Shown: piece by piece, positions 17,327 through 24,431 of the stretch
Numbering within the stretch: the first letter of the stretch is position 1
Layout of the letters: each line of letters starts with the position of its first letter
NCBI GenBank assembly: GCA_965140555.1
Contig: OZ223259.1
Span: 2,604,001-2,668,000 of the forward strand
Direction: 5' to 3'
Length of the DNA stretch: 64,000 bases
Source of the DNA: UBA1351 sp965140555
Lineage (GTDB): Bacteria > Bacillota > Clostridia > Lachnospirales > Vallitaleaceae
Notes under the pieces: generated by a model
Databases searched by the model: none
Told to the model about the DNA's origin: nothing
Seen by the model: only the letters and a program-made list of their open reading frames with translations
Made by a program: the position numbers and the translations under genes

Positions 17327-17351
17327 AATCAAGAGCGGTTTGTTGTATAAT
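17323..17351 (+). promoter_or_regulatory. Promoter of the DUF1858 gene
   Basis: TTGAAA at 17323-17328 overlaps the EIIBC stop codon. 17-bp spacer, TATAAT at 17346-17351. Confidence 0.7.
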
Positions 17352-17353
17352 AG

Positions 17354-17392
17354 GAATAACCTATTCATTAGTTTAATAATCAAAGGTTATTC
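17354..17392 (+). repeat. Leader inverted repeat before the DUF1858 gene
   Basis: GAATAACCT and AGGTTATTC form a 9-bp perfect inverted repeat around a 21-nt loop, just after the -10 box. It could be an operator over the start site or a leader hairpin. Confidence 0.5.
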
Positions 17393-17419
17393 TTTGATAC
17401 AAGATAAAGGAGGTCGATT

Positions 17420-17656
17420 ATGGCTAAGATTACTGGTGATATGATTATTGCTGATGTCATTCGAGTCGATTACGATCTGATTCCGGTTTTGATGGAAAGT
17501 GGTATGCATTGTGTTGGATGCCCATCATCACAAGCAGAGTCTCTAGAAGAAGCTAGTTTCGTACATGGCATGGATTTAGATGCTTTGTTAGAACGATTGA
17601 ATGGCTTTTTAGCAGCAAAAGAAGCTCAAGTACAAGTGGATAATGCTGAAGCATAA
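17420..17656 (+). CDS. DUF1858 domain protein
   Basis: This 78-residue protein matches the small DUF1858 (hybrid-cluster-protein-associated disulfide) family: DMIIADVIRVDYDLIPVLMESGMHC, then C-V-G-C as a CxxC pair that may act in redox or metal binding. It is near the full family length. An AAGGAGG site lies 8 bp upstream. It is monocistronic, with its own promoter and terminator. The exact role of the family is unknown. Confidence 0.85.
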   Translation: MAKITGDMIIADVIRVDYDLIPVLMESGMHCVGCPSSQAESLEEASFVHGMDLDALLERLNGFLAAKEAQVQVDNAEA

Positions 17657-17665
17657 TAAACAAAG

Positions 17666-17699
17666 AAAAGGACTATCTCTTATGGAGTAGTCCTTTTTC
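17666..17699 (+). terminator. Terminator of the DUF1858 gene
   Basis: AAAAGGACTA / TAGTCCTTTTT, 10-bp stem with T-run. Confidence 0.85.
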
Positions 17700-17757
17700 T
17701 AATGAAACTGTTTTATAAATTGTGTAATGATGAGAGGAGAAACTATCGAAATGGCCA

Positions 17758-18438
17758 TTAAAACTGGCTCATGATATGGACAGCGTCTTCTTTAACGATT
17801 GTGTCATAGTGTTCTTCAAAGTAGCTAAGAGCACTGTGGCGGTGATGTATGGATTCGCCATATTCAGAAAGGGTACCGCGAATAATGCGATTAGCCCAAC
17901 GAGGAATGTTGTCGGCGATAATGGTTAAGTAATAGGTTGTGTTTGGTTTGTCTTTGAACAAGCTACTCTTTGTGAAAGCAAAATTACTGATTTGTGCTAC
18001 AGCTCTAGAGACATCATCCATTTTGTTGAACTTATAAACATAGAATACATCAATTAATTCATCCTTGGTTGTTTCCGGTTCAGCGGATAAGGTTTCATCT
18101 TCCATATCAGCAACCTCCTCCTCATCTTTTTTCTTGAAAGTACGAGAGGTCGGTACAGGAAGGTTGGTGAATTTATCTTCAATTTCATCCGGATTATCTA
18201 CCTTTGTTATGATGAGCATAATGCTATCTGCTGATAATGGAACGGCTTCAATCATCAATGGTACATCATTCGCTTCAAATCCAAATTCATCGCTAGCTTG
18301 TGACATCATATCTTTGAATAACTCTTGCGCTTTATCTGTTCCGTATGCTAATTCACTCACCTTAATTTGGCGTGTGCTTAAGTCACTTTTATTTAAAACG
18401 CATTTTATTTGATTACTATTAATCTTTTCGATTTTCAT
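17758..18438 (-). CDS. mecA: Adaptor protein MecA
   Basis: This 226-residue adaptor delivers substrates to the ClpC/ClpP protease. The N-terminal domain (MKIEKINSNQIKCVLNKSDL, residues 1-80) binds targets. A charged linker (KKKDEEEVADMEDE) leads to the C-terminal ClpC-binding domain (about 140-226; YYLTIIADNIPRWANRII). The start at 18438 has AAGGAGTG upstream; the longer frame to 18552 has no ribosome site. Convergent with the DUF1858 gene. Confidence 0.9.
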   Translation of the reverse strand: MKIEKINSNQIKCVLNKSDLSTRQIKVSELAYGTDKAQELFKDMMSQASDEFGFEANDVPLMIEAVPLSADSIMLIITKVDNPDEIEDKFTNLPVPTSRTFKKKDEEEVADMEDETLSAEPETTKDELIDVFYVYKFNKMDDVSRAVAQISNFAFTKSSLFKDKPNTTYYLTIIADNIPRWANRIIRGTLSEYGESIHHRHSALSYFEEHYDTIVKEDAVHIMSQF

Positions 18439-18460
18439 AGGATCACTCCTTCCAATGCAA

Positions 18461-18483
18461 ACATGTGTTACAAACATGTGCTT
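18461..18483 (-). repeat. Direct repeats in the mecA leader
   Basis: CAAACATGTG occurs twice, separated by TTA, and a related AACATGT lies at about 18508. The repeats sit between the mecA promoter and its start codon and may be a regulator site. Confidence 0.4.
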
Positions 18484-18495
18484 CTTCATATTACT

Positions 18496-18525
18496 AGTAT
18501 AACTGATGAACATGTATTCTGTAAA
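18496..18525 (-). promoter_or_regulatory. Promoter of mecA
   Basis: On the minus strand TTTACA (18525-18520), 18-bp spacer, TATACT (18501-18496). Confidence 0.55.
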
Positions 18526-18618
18526 GTTTTTCATGTAATAGTTTTCGGTCAAAAAGCCTGTTAAATCAACCTTTTTCTAAAAATTCATTAAAAATTAATA
18601 GTTATGTCACACAATAGA

Positions 18619-18656
18619 CTCGAACGTTCGTTAAAAAAAGAAAGGGAATGTTCGGG
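18619..18656 (+). promoter_or_regulatory. PurBox-like inverted pair upstream of the purA promoter
   Basis: TCGAACGTT (about 18620) and AATGTTCGGG (18647-18656; CCCGAACATT on the other strand) resemble the CCGAACAWT core of the Bacillus PurR operator. They face each other with 24 nt between the CGAAC and GTTCG cores. They end 7 bp before the predicted -35 box of purA. The second box is a good match, the first is weak. Confidence 0.4.
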
Positions 18657-18663
18657 AATAGGG

Positions 18664-18692
18664 TTGATTTATAAAATGTATTTTGATAATAT
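18664..18692 (+). promoter_or_regulatory. Probable promoter of purA
   Basis: TTGATT at 18664-18669, 17-bp spacer, TAATAT at 18687-18692. It would give a leader of about 230 nt ahead of the purA start. Confidence 0.5.
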
Positions 18693-18714
18693 AGTAGGGT
18701 ACTGTTTAGCAATT

Positions 18715-18873
18715 GAAAAACATGCCAATTGCATGTCACCTAATTGACCTATTCTAGTGGCTTCGTGTCCATAATATGTCGGTTTAGGGCTATCAGTGCG
18801 TCCAGAGAGAGGCGAAACACTTTGTTGCGGTTAAGTAGTGATGTGGCCGAACAAGATAACCATATATTGATTA
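18715..18873 (-). ncRNA. Candidate antisense/small RNA opposite the purA leader
   Basis: On the minus strand a consensus promoter (TTGACA 18908-18903, 17-bp spacer, TATAAT 18885-18880) would start an RNA near 18873. About 155 nt later comes a terminator-like hairpin, ACATGC-AATTG-GCATGT followed by TTTT (18736-18716). The RNA ends well before mecA and no ORF with a ribosome site is seen. It is complementary to most of the purA leader. Its size would also suit a 6S-type RNA, but I could not confirm that fold. Confidence 0.55.
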
Positions 18874-18879
18874 ACGGAC

Positions 18880-18908
18880 ATTATACCAATGGGTTAGGGT
18901 TATGTCAA
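18880..18908 (-). promoter_or_regulatory. Consensus promoter of the candidate RNA
   Basis: TTGACA-17 bp-TATAAT on the minus strand, the only fully consensus sigma-A promoter noted in the window. Confidence 0.75.
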
Positions 18909-18930
18909 GTTATATCGGAAGGAGTGGCTT

Positions 18931-20202
18931 ATGGCTTCAAATGTAATTATTGGTGCCCAATGGGGCGATGAAGGAAAAGCAAAAATTATAGACATCTTAT
19001 CAGAAGAGGCAGAGGTTGTTATTCGTGCACAAGGAGGTAACAACGCAGGACATACAGTAGCAGTTGATGGTAAAGTATACAAATTCCACCTGATTCCTTC
19101 AGGAATCTTATATCCCGGTACTATATGTATTGTAGGTAACGGCGTTGTTATTGATCCTGAAGGTATTCTAGAAGAGATTGATCACTTAACGGAGGAAGGC
19201 ATTTCCGTCGATAATTTACGTATTAGTCAGCGTGCTCATGTTGTTATGCCATATCATAAGGTTCTTGACGGAATCAAAGAAGACGCAAGAGGAAATGATG
19301 ATATCGGTACGACGAAAAAGGGTATCGGCCCATGTTACATGGATAAGGCTGAACGATCAGGTATTCGAATTTGCGATCTTTACGAAGAGGAACTGTTTGA
19401 GAAAAAGGTTCGAGAAAATGTAGCAATCAAGAATAAGATGATTAAATATGTCTATGACCAAGACATTCAACTTGATGCCGATGAGATTATTGCAAGTTAT
19501 CGTGCCTTTGCAGCTCGACTCAAGCCTTTTGTGACCGATACAACAGTACTCGCTTATGATGCTATCAAATCCGGAAAGAAAGTTCTTTTTGAAGGTGCTC
19601 AAGGAACCTTGCTTGATATTGACTTAGGAACTTATCCTTATGTAACGAGTTCTCATCCCATTACCGGTGGTGTTTGTGTCGGAGCAGGAATCGGTCCGAC
19701 AATGATTGATGAATGTATCGGTGTGATGAAGGGTTATGTTACCCGTGTCGGTAAAGGACCATTTCCTACGGAACTTCTGAATGAAACAGGTGAACTTATT
19801 CAAAACAAAGGTCATGAATTCGGAGCCACGACAGGTCGTCCGAGACGATGTGGATGGTTTGATGCTGTTATCGGAAAGTTTGCAGTGCGTACAAGTGGAC
19901 TTACAGCGATAGCACTGAATAAAATTGACGTTCTTGCAGATATCGAATCCATCAAAATTTGTGTTGCGTATGAAAAAGATGGCGAACGTGTGGAAGAATT
20001 TCCTGCTAGTTTAGAAGAATTAGCAAAATGCAAACCGATTTATGAAGAAATGCCCGGTTGGGGACCTATTGATCATATTACGAGCTATGATGCTTTACCT
20101 GTCGAAGCACGTAACTATGTAGAACGTGTCGAAGAACTATGTGGCGCACGTGTGAGCATGGTCGGTGTCGGACCAAACCGTAATCAAAACATCTATAGAT
20201 AA
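18931..20202 (+). CDS. purA: Adenylosuccinate synthetase
   Basis: This 423-residue enzyme makes adenylosuccinate from IMP, aspartate and GTP in AMP synthesis. The N-terminal GTP loop is GAQWGDEGKAKIID; many homologues have GKGK here, so an Ala replaces the second Gly. GGNNAGHTV, GTTKKGIGPCYMDKA and TTGRPRRCGWFD are the IMP and aspartate site motifs. Length is normal. The ribosome site GGAAGGAG is 6 bp upstream. It is monocistronic with a long leader and a strong terminator at 20227. Confidence 0.96.
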   Translation: MASNVIIGAQWGDEGKAKIIDILSEEAEVVIRAQGGNNAGHTVAVDGKVYKFHLIPSGILYPGTICIVGNGVVIDPEGILEEIDHLTEEGISVDNLRISQRAHVVMPYHKVLDGIKEDARGNDDIGTTKKGIGPCYMDKAERSGIRICDLYEEELFEKKVRENVAIKNKMIKYVYDQDIQLDADEIIASYRAFAARLKPFVTDTTVLAYDAIKSGKKVLFEGAQGTLLDIDLGTYPYVTSSHPITGGVCVGAGIGPTMIDECIGVMKGYVTRVGKGPFPTELLNETGELIQNKGHEFGATTGRPRRCGWFDAVIGKFAVRTSGLTAIALNKIDVLADIESIKICVAYEKDGERVEEFPASLEELAKCKPIYEEMPGWGPIDHITSYDALPVEARNYVERVEELCGARVSMVGVGPNRNQNIYR

Positions 20203-20226
20203 GTAAAATATAAAAAGCTCTTGATA

Positions 20227-20264
20227 AAATAAGTATGTCGTATACCGGACATACTTATTTTTTT
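20227..20264 (+). terminator. Terminator of purA
   Basis: 13-bp perfect stem AAATAAGTATGTC/GACATACTTATTT with a following T-run. Confidence 0.9.
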
Positions 20265-20268
20265 GCAG

Positions 20269-20525
20269 AAAAAAGAGTTCGCAGAATGCGACGACACCCC
20301 CCCACACATAAAGATACCCAACATAAAAAACGGAAAAGAGTTCGCAGAATGCGACGACAACCCCCGCACATAAATATATCCAACAGAAAAAACGGAAAAG
20401 AGTTCGCAGAATGCGACGACACCCCCCACACATAAAATATACCCAACAGAAAAAACGAAAAAGAGTTCGCAGAATGCGACGACACCCCCCCCACACATAA
20501 ATATACCCAACATAAAAAAATGAAA
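20269..20525. repeat. Four tandem 62-63-bp repeats with a variable C-tract
   Basis: Units begin with GAGTTCGCAGAATGCGACGA at 20275, 20338, 20400 and 20463. Each has a small hairpin (TCGCA-GAA-TGCGA), then a C-tract of 7, 5, 6 and 8 bases, then ACACATAAA-TATACCCAACA-AAAAACGG. All parts of the unit are conserved, so it is not a CRISPR array. The G-tracts on the minus strand could form unusual structures and slip during replication. Confidence 0.85.
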
Positions 20526-20547
20526 AAACCACGGTAACGTGGTTTCT
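20523..20547 (-). terminator. Terminator for a leftward transcript
   Basis: AAACCACG-TTAC-CGTGGTTT followed by a T-run, on the minus strand only. No minus-strand gene lies to its right, which points to a non-coding transcript from the element at 20561-20780. Confidence 0.65.
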
Positions 20548-20560
20548 CCACTTAATGATA

Positions 20561-20780
20561 GAGTCGAGGGATAGGCCGATTAAGCGTCTTTTAATAGGCA
20601 TTAGAACGACTTAAAATCGCATCAAAACACAGGAGGCTATGCACAGGACGTGCATAGCAGCTGCCGCCCGCCATGGATGGCGGATTCGGCAGCGTCTCCG
20701 TCCCACATCCAACCAACCCACCGCGATTTTCTAGTCGTTCTTATGCTTATTAAACCAGCGCAATCGGCCTATCCCGACTC
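20561..20780 (-). repeat. 220-nt imperfect inverted-repeat element (possible structured RNA)
   Basis: The ends pair: GAGTCGaggGATAGGCCGATT (starts 20561) with AATCGGCCTATCCCGACTC (ends 20780). Inside, GCATTAGAACGACTTAAAATCGC pairs imperfectly with the segment at about 20722-20745. The top holds two hairpins: GCTATGCAC/GTGCATAGC, and GCTGCCG...CGGCAGC enclosing CGCCAT/ATGGCG. A terminator lies 14 bp beyond the left end on the minus strand. A weak minus-strand promoter (TTGATT-18-AATAAT, 20858-20829) lies to the right. It may be a leftward small RNA of about 300 nt or a miniature transposon-like element. Confidence 0.6.
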
Positions 20781-20877
20781 CCTTCTTTATTTTTCTCTAC
20801 TTTTTCTGTATAATAAAAGAAATACGTTATTATTTGATAAAGAATATTTGTTAATCAAAGGAAGAGAGGCGAATTAT

Positions 20878-21723
20878 ATGGATTATAAAAAAAGAGTGTT
20901 GATAAAAACAGGTTTTTTGATTTTAATAGGGCAGCTGATAGGAGCAATAGCATTTGCGTCCGTACTGTTACCCAATAAAATTGTTGCCGGAGGATTTGGT
21001 GGTGTTGCTACAATCTTTAACGAACTATTTGGTTGGAATATCCAGCTAGTCTTAATTGCCTTATGTACACCGGTTATTATTTGGGCGATATTCCGATATG
21101 ATCGTAAGCAAGTGATCTATGCCGGTGTATGTTTTGCATTGTTTACCTTTTATATAGGTATCGTACAGTCCATTATACCTGAATTTCATACAGATCCTCT
21201 TGTAGCAGCAGTAACCGGGGGTATTTTATTCGGTATATCAGGAGGGATGATTATATCAGGTGGTTCAGCGAATGGACCGGAAGCTATTATCGGCATGTTT
21301 TTAAAGGAAAAGACCGGATTGACTATCGGGAACTACTTTGTTGTATTGAATACGACAATCATTTTATCTTCTATAATATATGGGGATTTAACCTTGATTG
21401 TCTATTCACTTATAAGTAATTACATTTCAAGTAAAATGACAGACTATATTATGATTGGTATGCGTCGTTACTATGTTGTTAATGTTATAAGTGACAATTA
21501 CTTGGATATTACAGAATTTATTCATAAGAAATTGGAACGTGGTGTAACATTTGTACAGAGTTATGGGACGATAGATATGAAAAAACGCATGATGATCAAG
21601 ACGGTTGTAAGCAGTCGAGAACTTGTGGACCTTCGTCACTATGTGGAAGATTTGGAGGATAATAGTTTTGTTTATGCATCTGCAGCTACAAGTCTCCATG
21701 GCGGAGGGTTTGAAAGTTTATAG
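20878..21723 (+). CDS. YitT-family membrane protein (DUF2179)
   Basis: This 281-residue protein has about five membrane segments in residues 8-190 (GFLILIGQLIGAIAFASVLL, GGILFGISGGMIISGGSANG) and a C-terminal cytosolic DUF2179 domain (residues about 195-281; YVVNVISDNYLDITEFIHKKL). It is a common Firmicutes family, possibly transporters, with no proven substrate. ATG 20878 fits GGAAGAGAGG upstream; an open frame reaching back to 20650 runs through the inverted-repeat element and is not real. Confidence 0.85.
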   Translation: MDYKKRVLIKTGFLILIGQLIGAIAFASVLLPNKIVAGGFGGVATIFNELFGWNIQLVLIALCTPVIIWAIFRYDRKQVIYAGVCFALFTFYIGIVQSIIPEFHTDPLVAAVTGGILFGISGGMIISGGSANGPEAIIGMFLKEKTGLTIGNYFVVLNTTIILSSIIYGDLTLIVYSLISNYISSKMTDYIMIGMRRYYVVNVISDNYLDITEFIHKKLERGVTFVQSYGTIDMKKRMMIKTVVSSRELVDLRHYVEDLEDNSFVYASAATSLHGGGFESL

Positions 21724-21806
21724 AAACGGAGTTCCATGTCGCATTGTTCTCCCACTTGTGATAGAATAAAGGTACATATTATGAAACAGTTGGAAGGGAA
21801 AGACAC

Positions 21807-22376
21807 ATGAAGATAATAGTCGGCCTTGGAAATAAGGGCTTAGAATATGCAAAAACACGTCACAATATTGGATTTGAAGTTATTGAATGTTTGGCCCATC
21901 GTCATCAAATCACAATGAATACACGTAAGTTCAAAGGACTTATCGGACAAGGGATGATATCAGGAGAAAAAGTGATTCTTGTCATGCCGTTAACCTATAT
22001 GAATAATAGCGGCATCTGCGTTCGTGAGATTATGGATTTTTATAAATTAGATGCTGAAGATATTATGGTGGTTTACGATGACATTAGTATGGATTTAGGT
22101 GCTCTACGTATACGAGAAAATGGAAGTGCCGGTGGTCATAATGGAATTAAGAACATTATAGCACACCTAGGCCATGACAAATTTTTGCGCTTCAAAGTAG
22201 GAATAGGACCTCAACCAAAAGGTATGCCCTCAGAGCGTTATGTACTGGAACGTTTCAAAAGAAATGAAATGGATGCACTGTTAGAAGTGATTGACTATAC
22301 TGCGGATGCCGTTGAAGGCATAGTGAAGCATGACGTAACGTATGGCATGAATCATTATAATAGAAAGAAAGCCTAA
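21807..22376 (+). CDS. pth: Peptidyl-tRNA hydrolase
   Basis: This 189-residue enzyme frees tRNA from stalled peptides. KIIVGLGNKGLEYAKTRHNIGF contains the catalytic His and Asn region, VMPLTYMNNSG the substrate-binding Asn, and VVYDDISMDLG the Asp. GSAGGHNGIKNII is also typical. Gene order pth...mfd is widely kept in clostridia; here a sortase and a riboswitch-controlled gene lie between them. The sortase begins 17 bp downstream, so the two share a transcript. Confidence 0.95.
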   Translation: MKIIVGLGNKGLEYAKTRHNIGFEVIECLAHRHQITMNTRKFKGLIGQGMISGEKVILVMPLTYMNNSGICVREIMDFYKLDAEDIMVVYDDISMDLGALRIRENGSAGGHNGIKNIIAHLGHDKFLRFKVGIGPQPKGMPSERYVLERFKRNEMDALLEVIDYTADAVEGIVKHDVTYGMNHYNRKKA

Positions 22377-22393
22377 TCAGGAGGTGGGAATAG

Positions 22394-23107
22394 ATGAAAA
22401 GGATAGGAACAATCATTATGATTGCTGGTCTTTTACTCATCTTAATTCCGTTAGTGGCACGTTACCGGGTGAACCAACAACAGCAGGAATTAATGGAAAA
22501 TTTTTATTTGGAACAAGAAGCCAATGAAGAGACAGAAGGGGCTTATAATGCTTTGGATGAAGTGTTTGCAGCTCAAGCTCGGGAATATGAGCCAAATCAA
22601 ATAGCAGAGGATAATGAGAATGACTCAAGTGGGCTGACCATTGCCGGGGAAGACGCTGTAGATGCATCCGGTCAAGAAACAATTGGTCAATCGCAAACGA
22701 TTGGGGAGCGTCCCAAAACGTTAGGTGTTATTCGAATAGGTGCTATTGACTTAAAAGCACCTATAGCTGAAGGGTCATCCTTGGATGTACTAAGGTATGC
22801 TATTGGTCATATGAAAGGATCAACAGCAATAGGAAAAGTGGGAAATGCTATTATTGCAGGACATCGTAGCCATAGCTTCGGTGTCTATTTTAACCGACTA
22901 GATGAGTTGGTGATTGGGGACACAATTGATGTGGATCTACCCAGTGGAACAGTCTCCTATGAAGTTTATGAATCAAAAATTGTTGAACCAGATGATTTGA
23001 CCGTGCTTCGTAACAGTTCCAAGTATAAAGTGTTGACATTAATTACATGTGATCCGGTCTATAATCCGACGCATCGCCTTATTGTCCATGCAATAGAGAA
23101 AAAGTGA
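22394..23107 (+). CDS. Sortase family protein (probably class D)
   Basis: This 237-residue protein has an N-terminal membrane anchor (residues 5-22), an acidic linker (about 30-105) and a sortase domain (about 110-237). The catalytic His is in IIAGHRSHSFG, the Cys in LTLITCDP, and the Arg probably in THRLIVH. Sortases join LPxTG-like proteins to the cell wall or to pilin. No clear LPxTG substrate is encoded in the window, so the target lies elsewhere. RBS AGGAGGTGGG. Same transcript as pth. Confidence 0.88.
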   Translation: MKRIGTIIMIAGLLLILIPLVARYRVNQQQQELMENFYLEQEANEETEGAYNALDEVFAAQAREYEPNQIAEDNENDSSGLTIAGEDAVDASGQETIGQSQTIGERPKTLGVIRIGAIDLKAPIAEGSSLDVLRYAIGHMKGSTAIGKVGNAIIAGHRSHSFGVYFNRLDELVIGDTIDVDLPSGTVSYEVYESKIVEPDDLTVLRNSSKYKVLTLITCDPVYNPTHRLIVHAIEKK

Positions 23108-23155
23108 ATCACAGAATAGACAGAATTTGTTAATAAAAAGGTTACAGATAAGGGG

Positions 23156-23184
23156 TTGTCAAGGATTGATAATGATGCTATAAT
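23156..23184 (+). promoter_or_regulatory. Promoter of the c-di-GMP riboswitch unit
   Basis: TTGTCA at 23156-23161, 17-bp spacer, TATAAT at 23179-23184. Confidence 0.75.
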
Positions 23185-23223
23185 AATTTTACAAAAGAAA
23201 TATCCAATTGTCAGTTACTTTTC

Positions 23224-23305
23224 ACCGACAAAGGCAAACCAATCGAAAGGTTGGGACGCAAAGCTATAGGGCCTTCCCGTTATGGGGTGGTAGCCAGTTT
23301 CCGAA
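23224..23305 (+). promoter_or_regulatory. c-di-GMP-I (GEMM) riboswitch, first of two
   Basis: It has the GEMM-I core: GGCAAACC, a GAAA tetraloop, GGGACGCAAAGC, then GGGCC and GGTGGTAGCC. The GAAA loop and its receptor region are intact. It is followed by a hairpin (GTTTTTTG-TTTG-CAAAAAAC, about 23312-23332) that is not followed by a T-run, so its own expression platform is unclear. Confidence 0.93.
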
Positions 23306-23400
23306 AGAGGAGTTTTTTGTTTGCAAAAAACAATCGGATACTATAATGCGCTATACAGTATGTATAGTAGGTGAATACAACTTTTAATATGGATAAAGTT

Positions 23401-23484
23401 ACACGAAATGGCAAACCAATCGAAAGATTGGGACGCAAAACTATAGGGCCTTTCCCGTTGCGGGGTGGTAGCCAGTTCCCGAAA
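23401..23484 (+). promoter_or_regulatory. c-di-GMP-I (GEMM) riboswitch, second of two
   Basis: Nearly the same aptamer as the first (GGCAAACC, GAAA, GGGACGCAAAAC, GGTGGTAGCC). It runs directly into the ribosome site AAAGGAG, 7 bp before the start codon, so it probably controls translation by exposing or hiding that site. A possible promoter between the aptamers ends in TATAAT at 23342-23347. Confidence 0.93.
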
Positions 23485-23496
23485 GGAGACGTTATC

Positions 23497-24357
23497 ATGA
23501 AAAAAGTTGTTTTTTTTGTGCTCAGTTTAATGCTGCTTACAAATCAAACCAACCTAATCCACGCAGCTGATGTAGACAAGAACGAAAGACTAGATATAAT
23601 TACAGAACATGTTAATGAGGGCGTAATTGGTATTGATTACCAATCGAATGACACAAAGGCGAAAAAGGTCGTTATTAAAAAAGGCGATCAAAAGTATATT
23701 TACAATTTGTTGAGCAATGATGAAATCATTAATTATCCTTTACAATTGGGTGATGGTGAGTATAGTATCAATATTTATGAAAATATTTCGGGAACGAAAT
23801 ATAAATCGGTTGAAAAACAATCCGTTACAGTAAAGCAAACGGATATAAACAATGTATTTCTCCAATCTATACTTGAAATAAACTGGAGAGAAGACGATGA
23901 TTCCATTCAGCTAGCTAATGAATTAGTTATGAAGGAAGAGAAACGTCAACAGCAATTAACAGGTAACGATAAATATGTGCTCTCAGATACTGAGAAGATT
24001 GATGTTATTTATGACTACGTTATTGAAAATATCCGTTATGATTATGACAAAATTAACGGTTTAGAATCCACATACACACCGGATAATGATGCAACGATTG
24101 CTAGCAAAACTGGTATATGCTATGATTATTCATCACTATTGGCTTCGATGTTAAGGAGCCAAGGGATTCCGGCGAAAATGGTAAAAGGGTATGCACAAGG
24201 ATCAGATGTATACCATGCATGGAATGAAATATACTTAAGCGGTGAAAACCGTTGGGTTGTTGTTGATCCTACGAATGATGCGTATAGAGAACAAAATGGT
24301 TTCTCGTATGATTTTGAGAAAGCTGCATCATCGTATACTAAGATGAAAGAATTCTAG
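23497..24357 (+). CDS. Secreted transglutaminase-like protein under c-di-GMP control
   Basis: This 286-residue protein has a signal peptide (about 1-23, ending IHA). The transglutaminase-like domain spans about 160-286. It has the Cys in SKTGICYDYSSLLASMLRS, the His in DVYHAWNEI and the Asp in WVVVDPTND, the Cys-His-Asp triad. Residues 30-150 are an unrecognised beta-rich region. Such proteins are cysteine proteases or cross-linking enzymes of the envelope. ATG 23497 follows AAAGGAG; any longer frame would translate the riboswitch. Two aptamers precede it. Confidence 0.87.
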   Translation: MKKVVFFVLSLMLLTNQTNLIHAADVDKNERLDIITEHVNEGVIGIDYQSNDTKAKKVVIKKGDQKYIYNLLSNDEIINYPLQLGDGEYSINIYENISGTKYKSVEKQSVTVKQTDINNVFLQSILEINWREDDDSIQLANELVMKEEKRQQQLTGNDKYVLSDTEKIDVIYDYVIENIRYDYDKINGLESTYTPDNDATIASKTGICYDYSSLLASMLRSQGIPAKMVKGYAQGSDVYHAWNEIYLSGENRWVVVDPTNDAYREQNGFSYDFEKAASSYTKMKEF

Positions 24358-24387
24358 GTTCTCCTAGATTCTTATATATTTGGCCCC

Positions 24388-24431
24388 AGCTCTTTAGTAT
24401 GTCCCTCATATACTAAAGAGCTCTTTTTTTT
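24388..24431 (+). terminator. Terminator of the transglutaminase-like gene
   Basis: 12-bp perfect stem GCTCTTTAGTAT/ATACTAAAGAGC and a T-run. Confidence 0.92.

Noticed and set aside
18750..18860. ykkC/guanidine-type or purine riboswitch before purA
   Set aside because: Short similarities (CTAGTGG, GTCCAGAGAGA) exist, but the third conserved block of ykkC and the TCTACC core of purine aptamers are missing.
18715..18873. Firm call of 6S RNA
   Set aside because: Size and promoter fit, but I could not draw the closing stem, central bubble and apical stem with confidence.
20269..20525. CRISPR array
   Set aside because: Units are 62-63 bp and the would-be spacers are as similar as the repeats; no cas genes are present.
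20193..20601. Three overlapping minus-strand ORFs (98-154 codons) across the tandem repeats
   Set aside because: They arise because a 62-63-bp repeat without stops stays open in several frames. Frames shift with C-tract length, no ribosome site precedes them and all three frames look equally open.
20561..20780. SRP RNA, tmRNA or RNase P RNA
   Set aside because: None of the conserved motifs (GGAA-type SRP loop, tRNA-like ends, GAGGAAAGUCC) is present.
20650..20877. N-terminal extension of the YitT protein
   Set aside because: The frame passes through the inverted-repeat element; ATG 20878 has a ribosome site and begins the known family.
23312..23332. Terminator after the first c-di-GMP aptamer
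   Set aside because: The hairpin GTTTTTTG/CAAAAAAC is not followed by a T-run.
23371..23496. Long N-terminal extension of the transglutaminase-like protein
   Set aside because: It would translate the second riboswitch; ATG 23497 has a strong ribosome site and a signal peptide.
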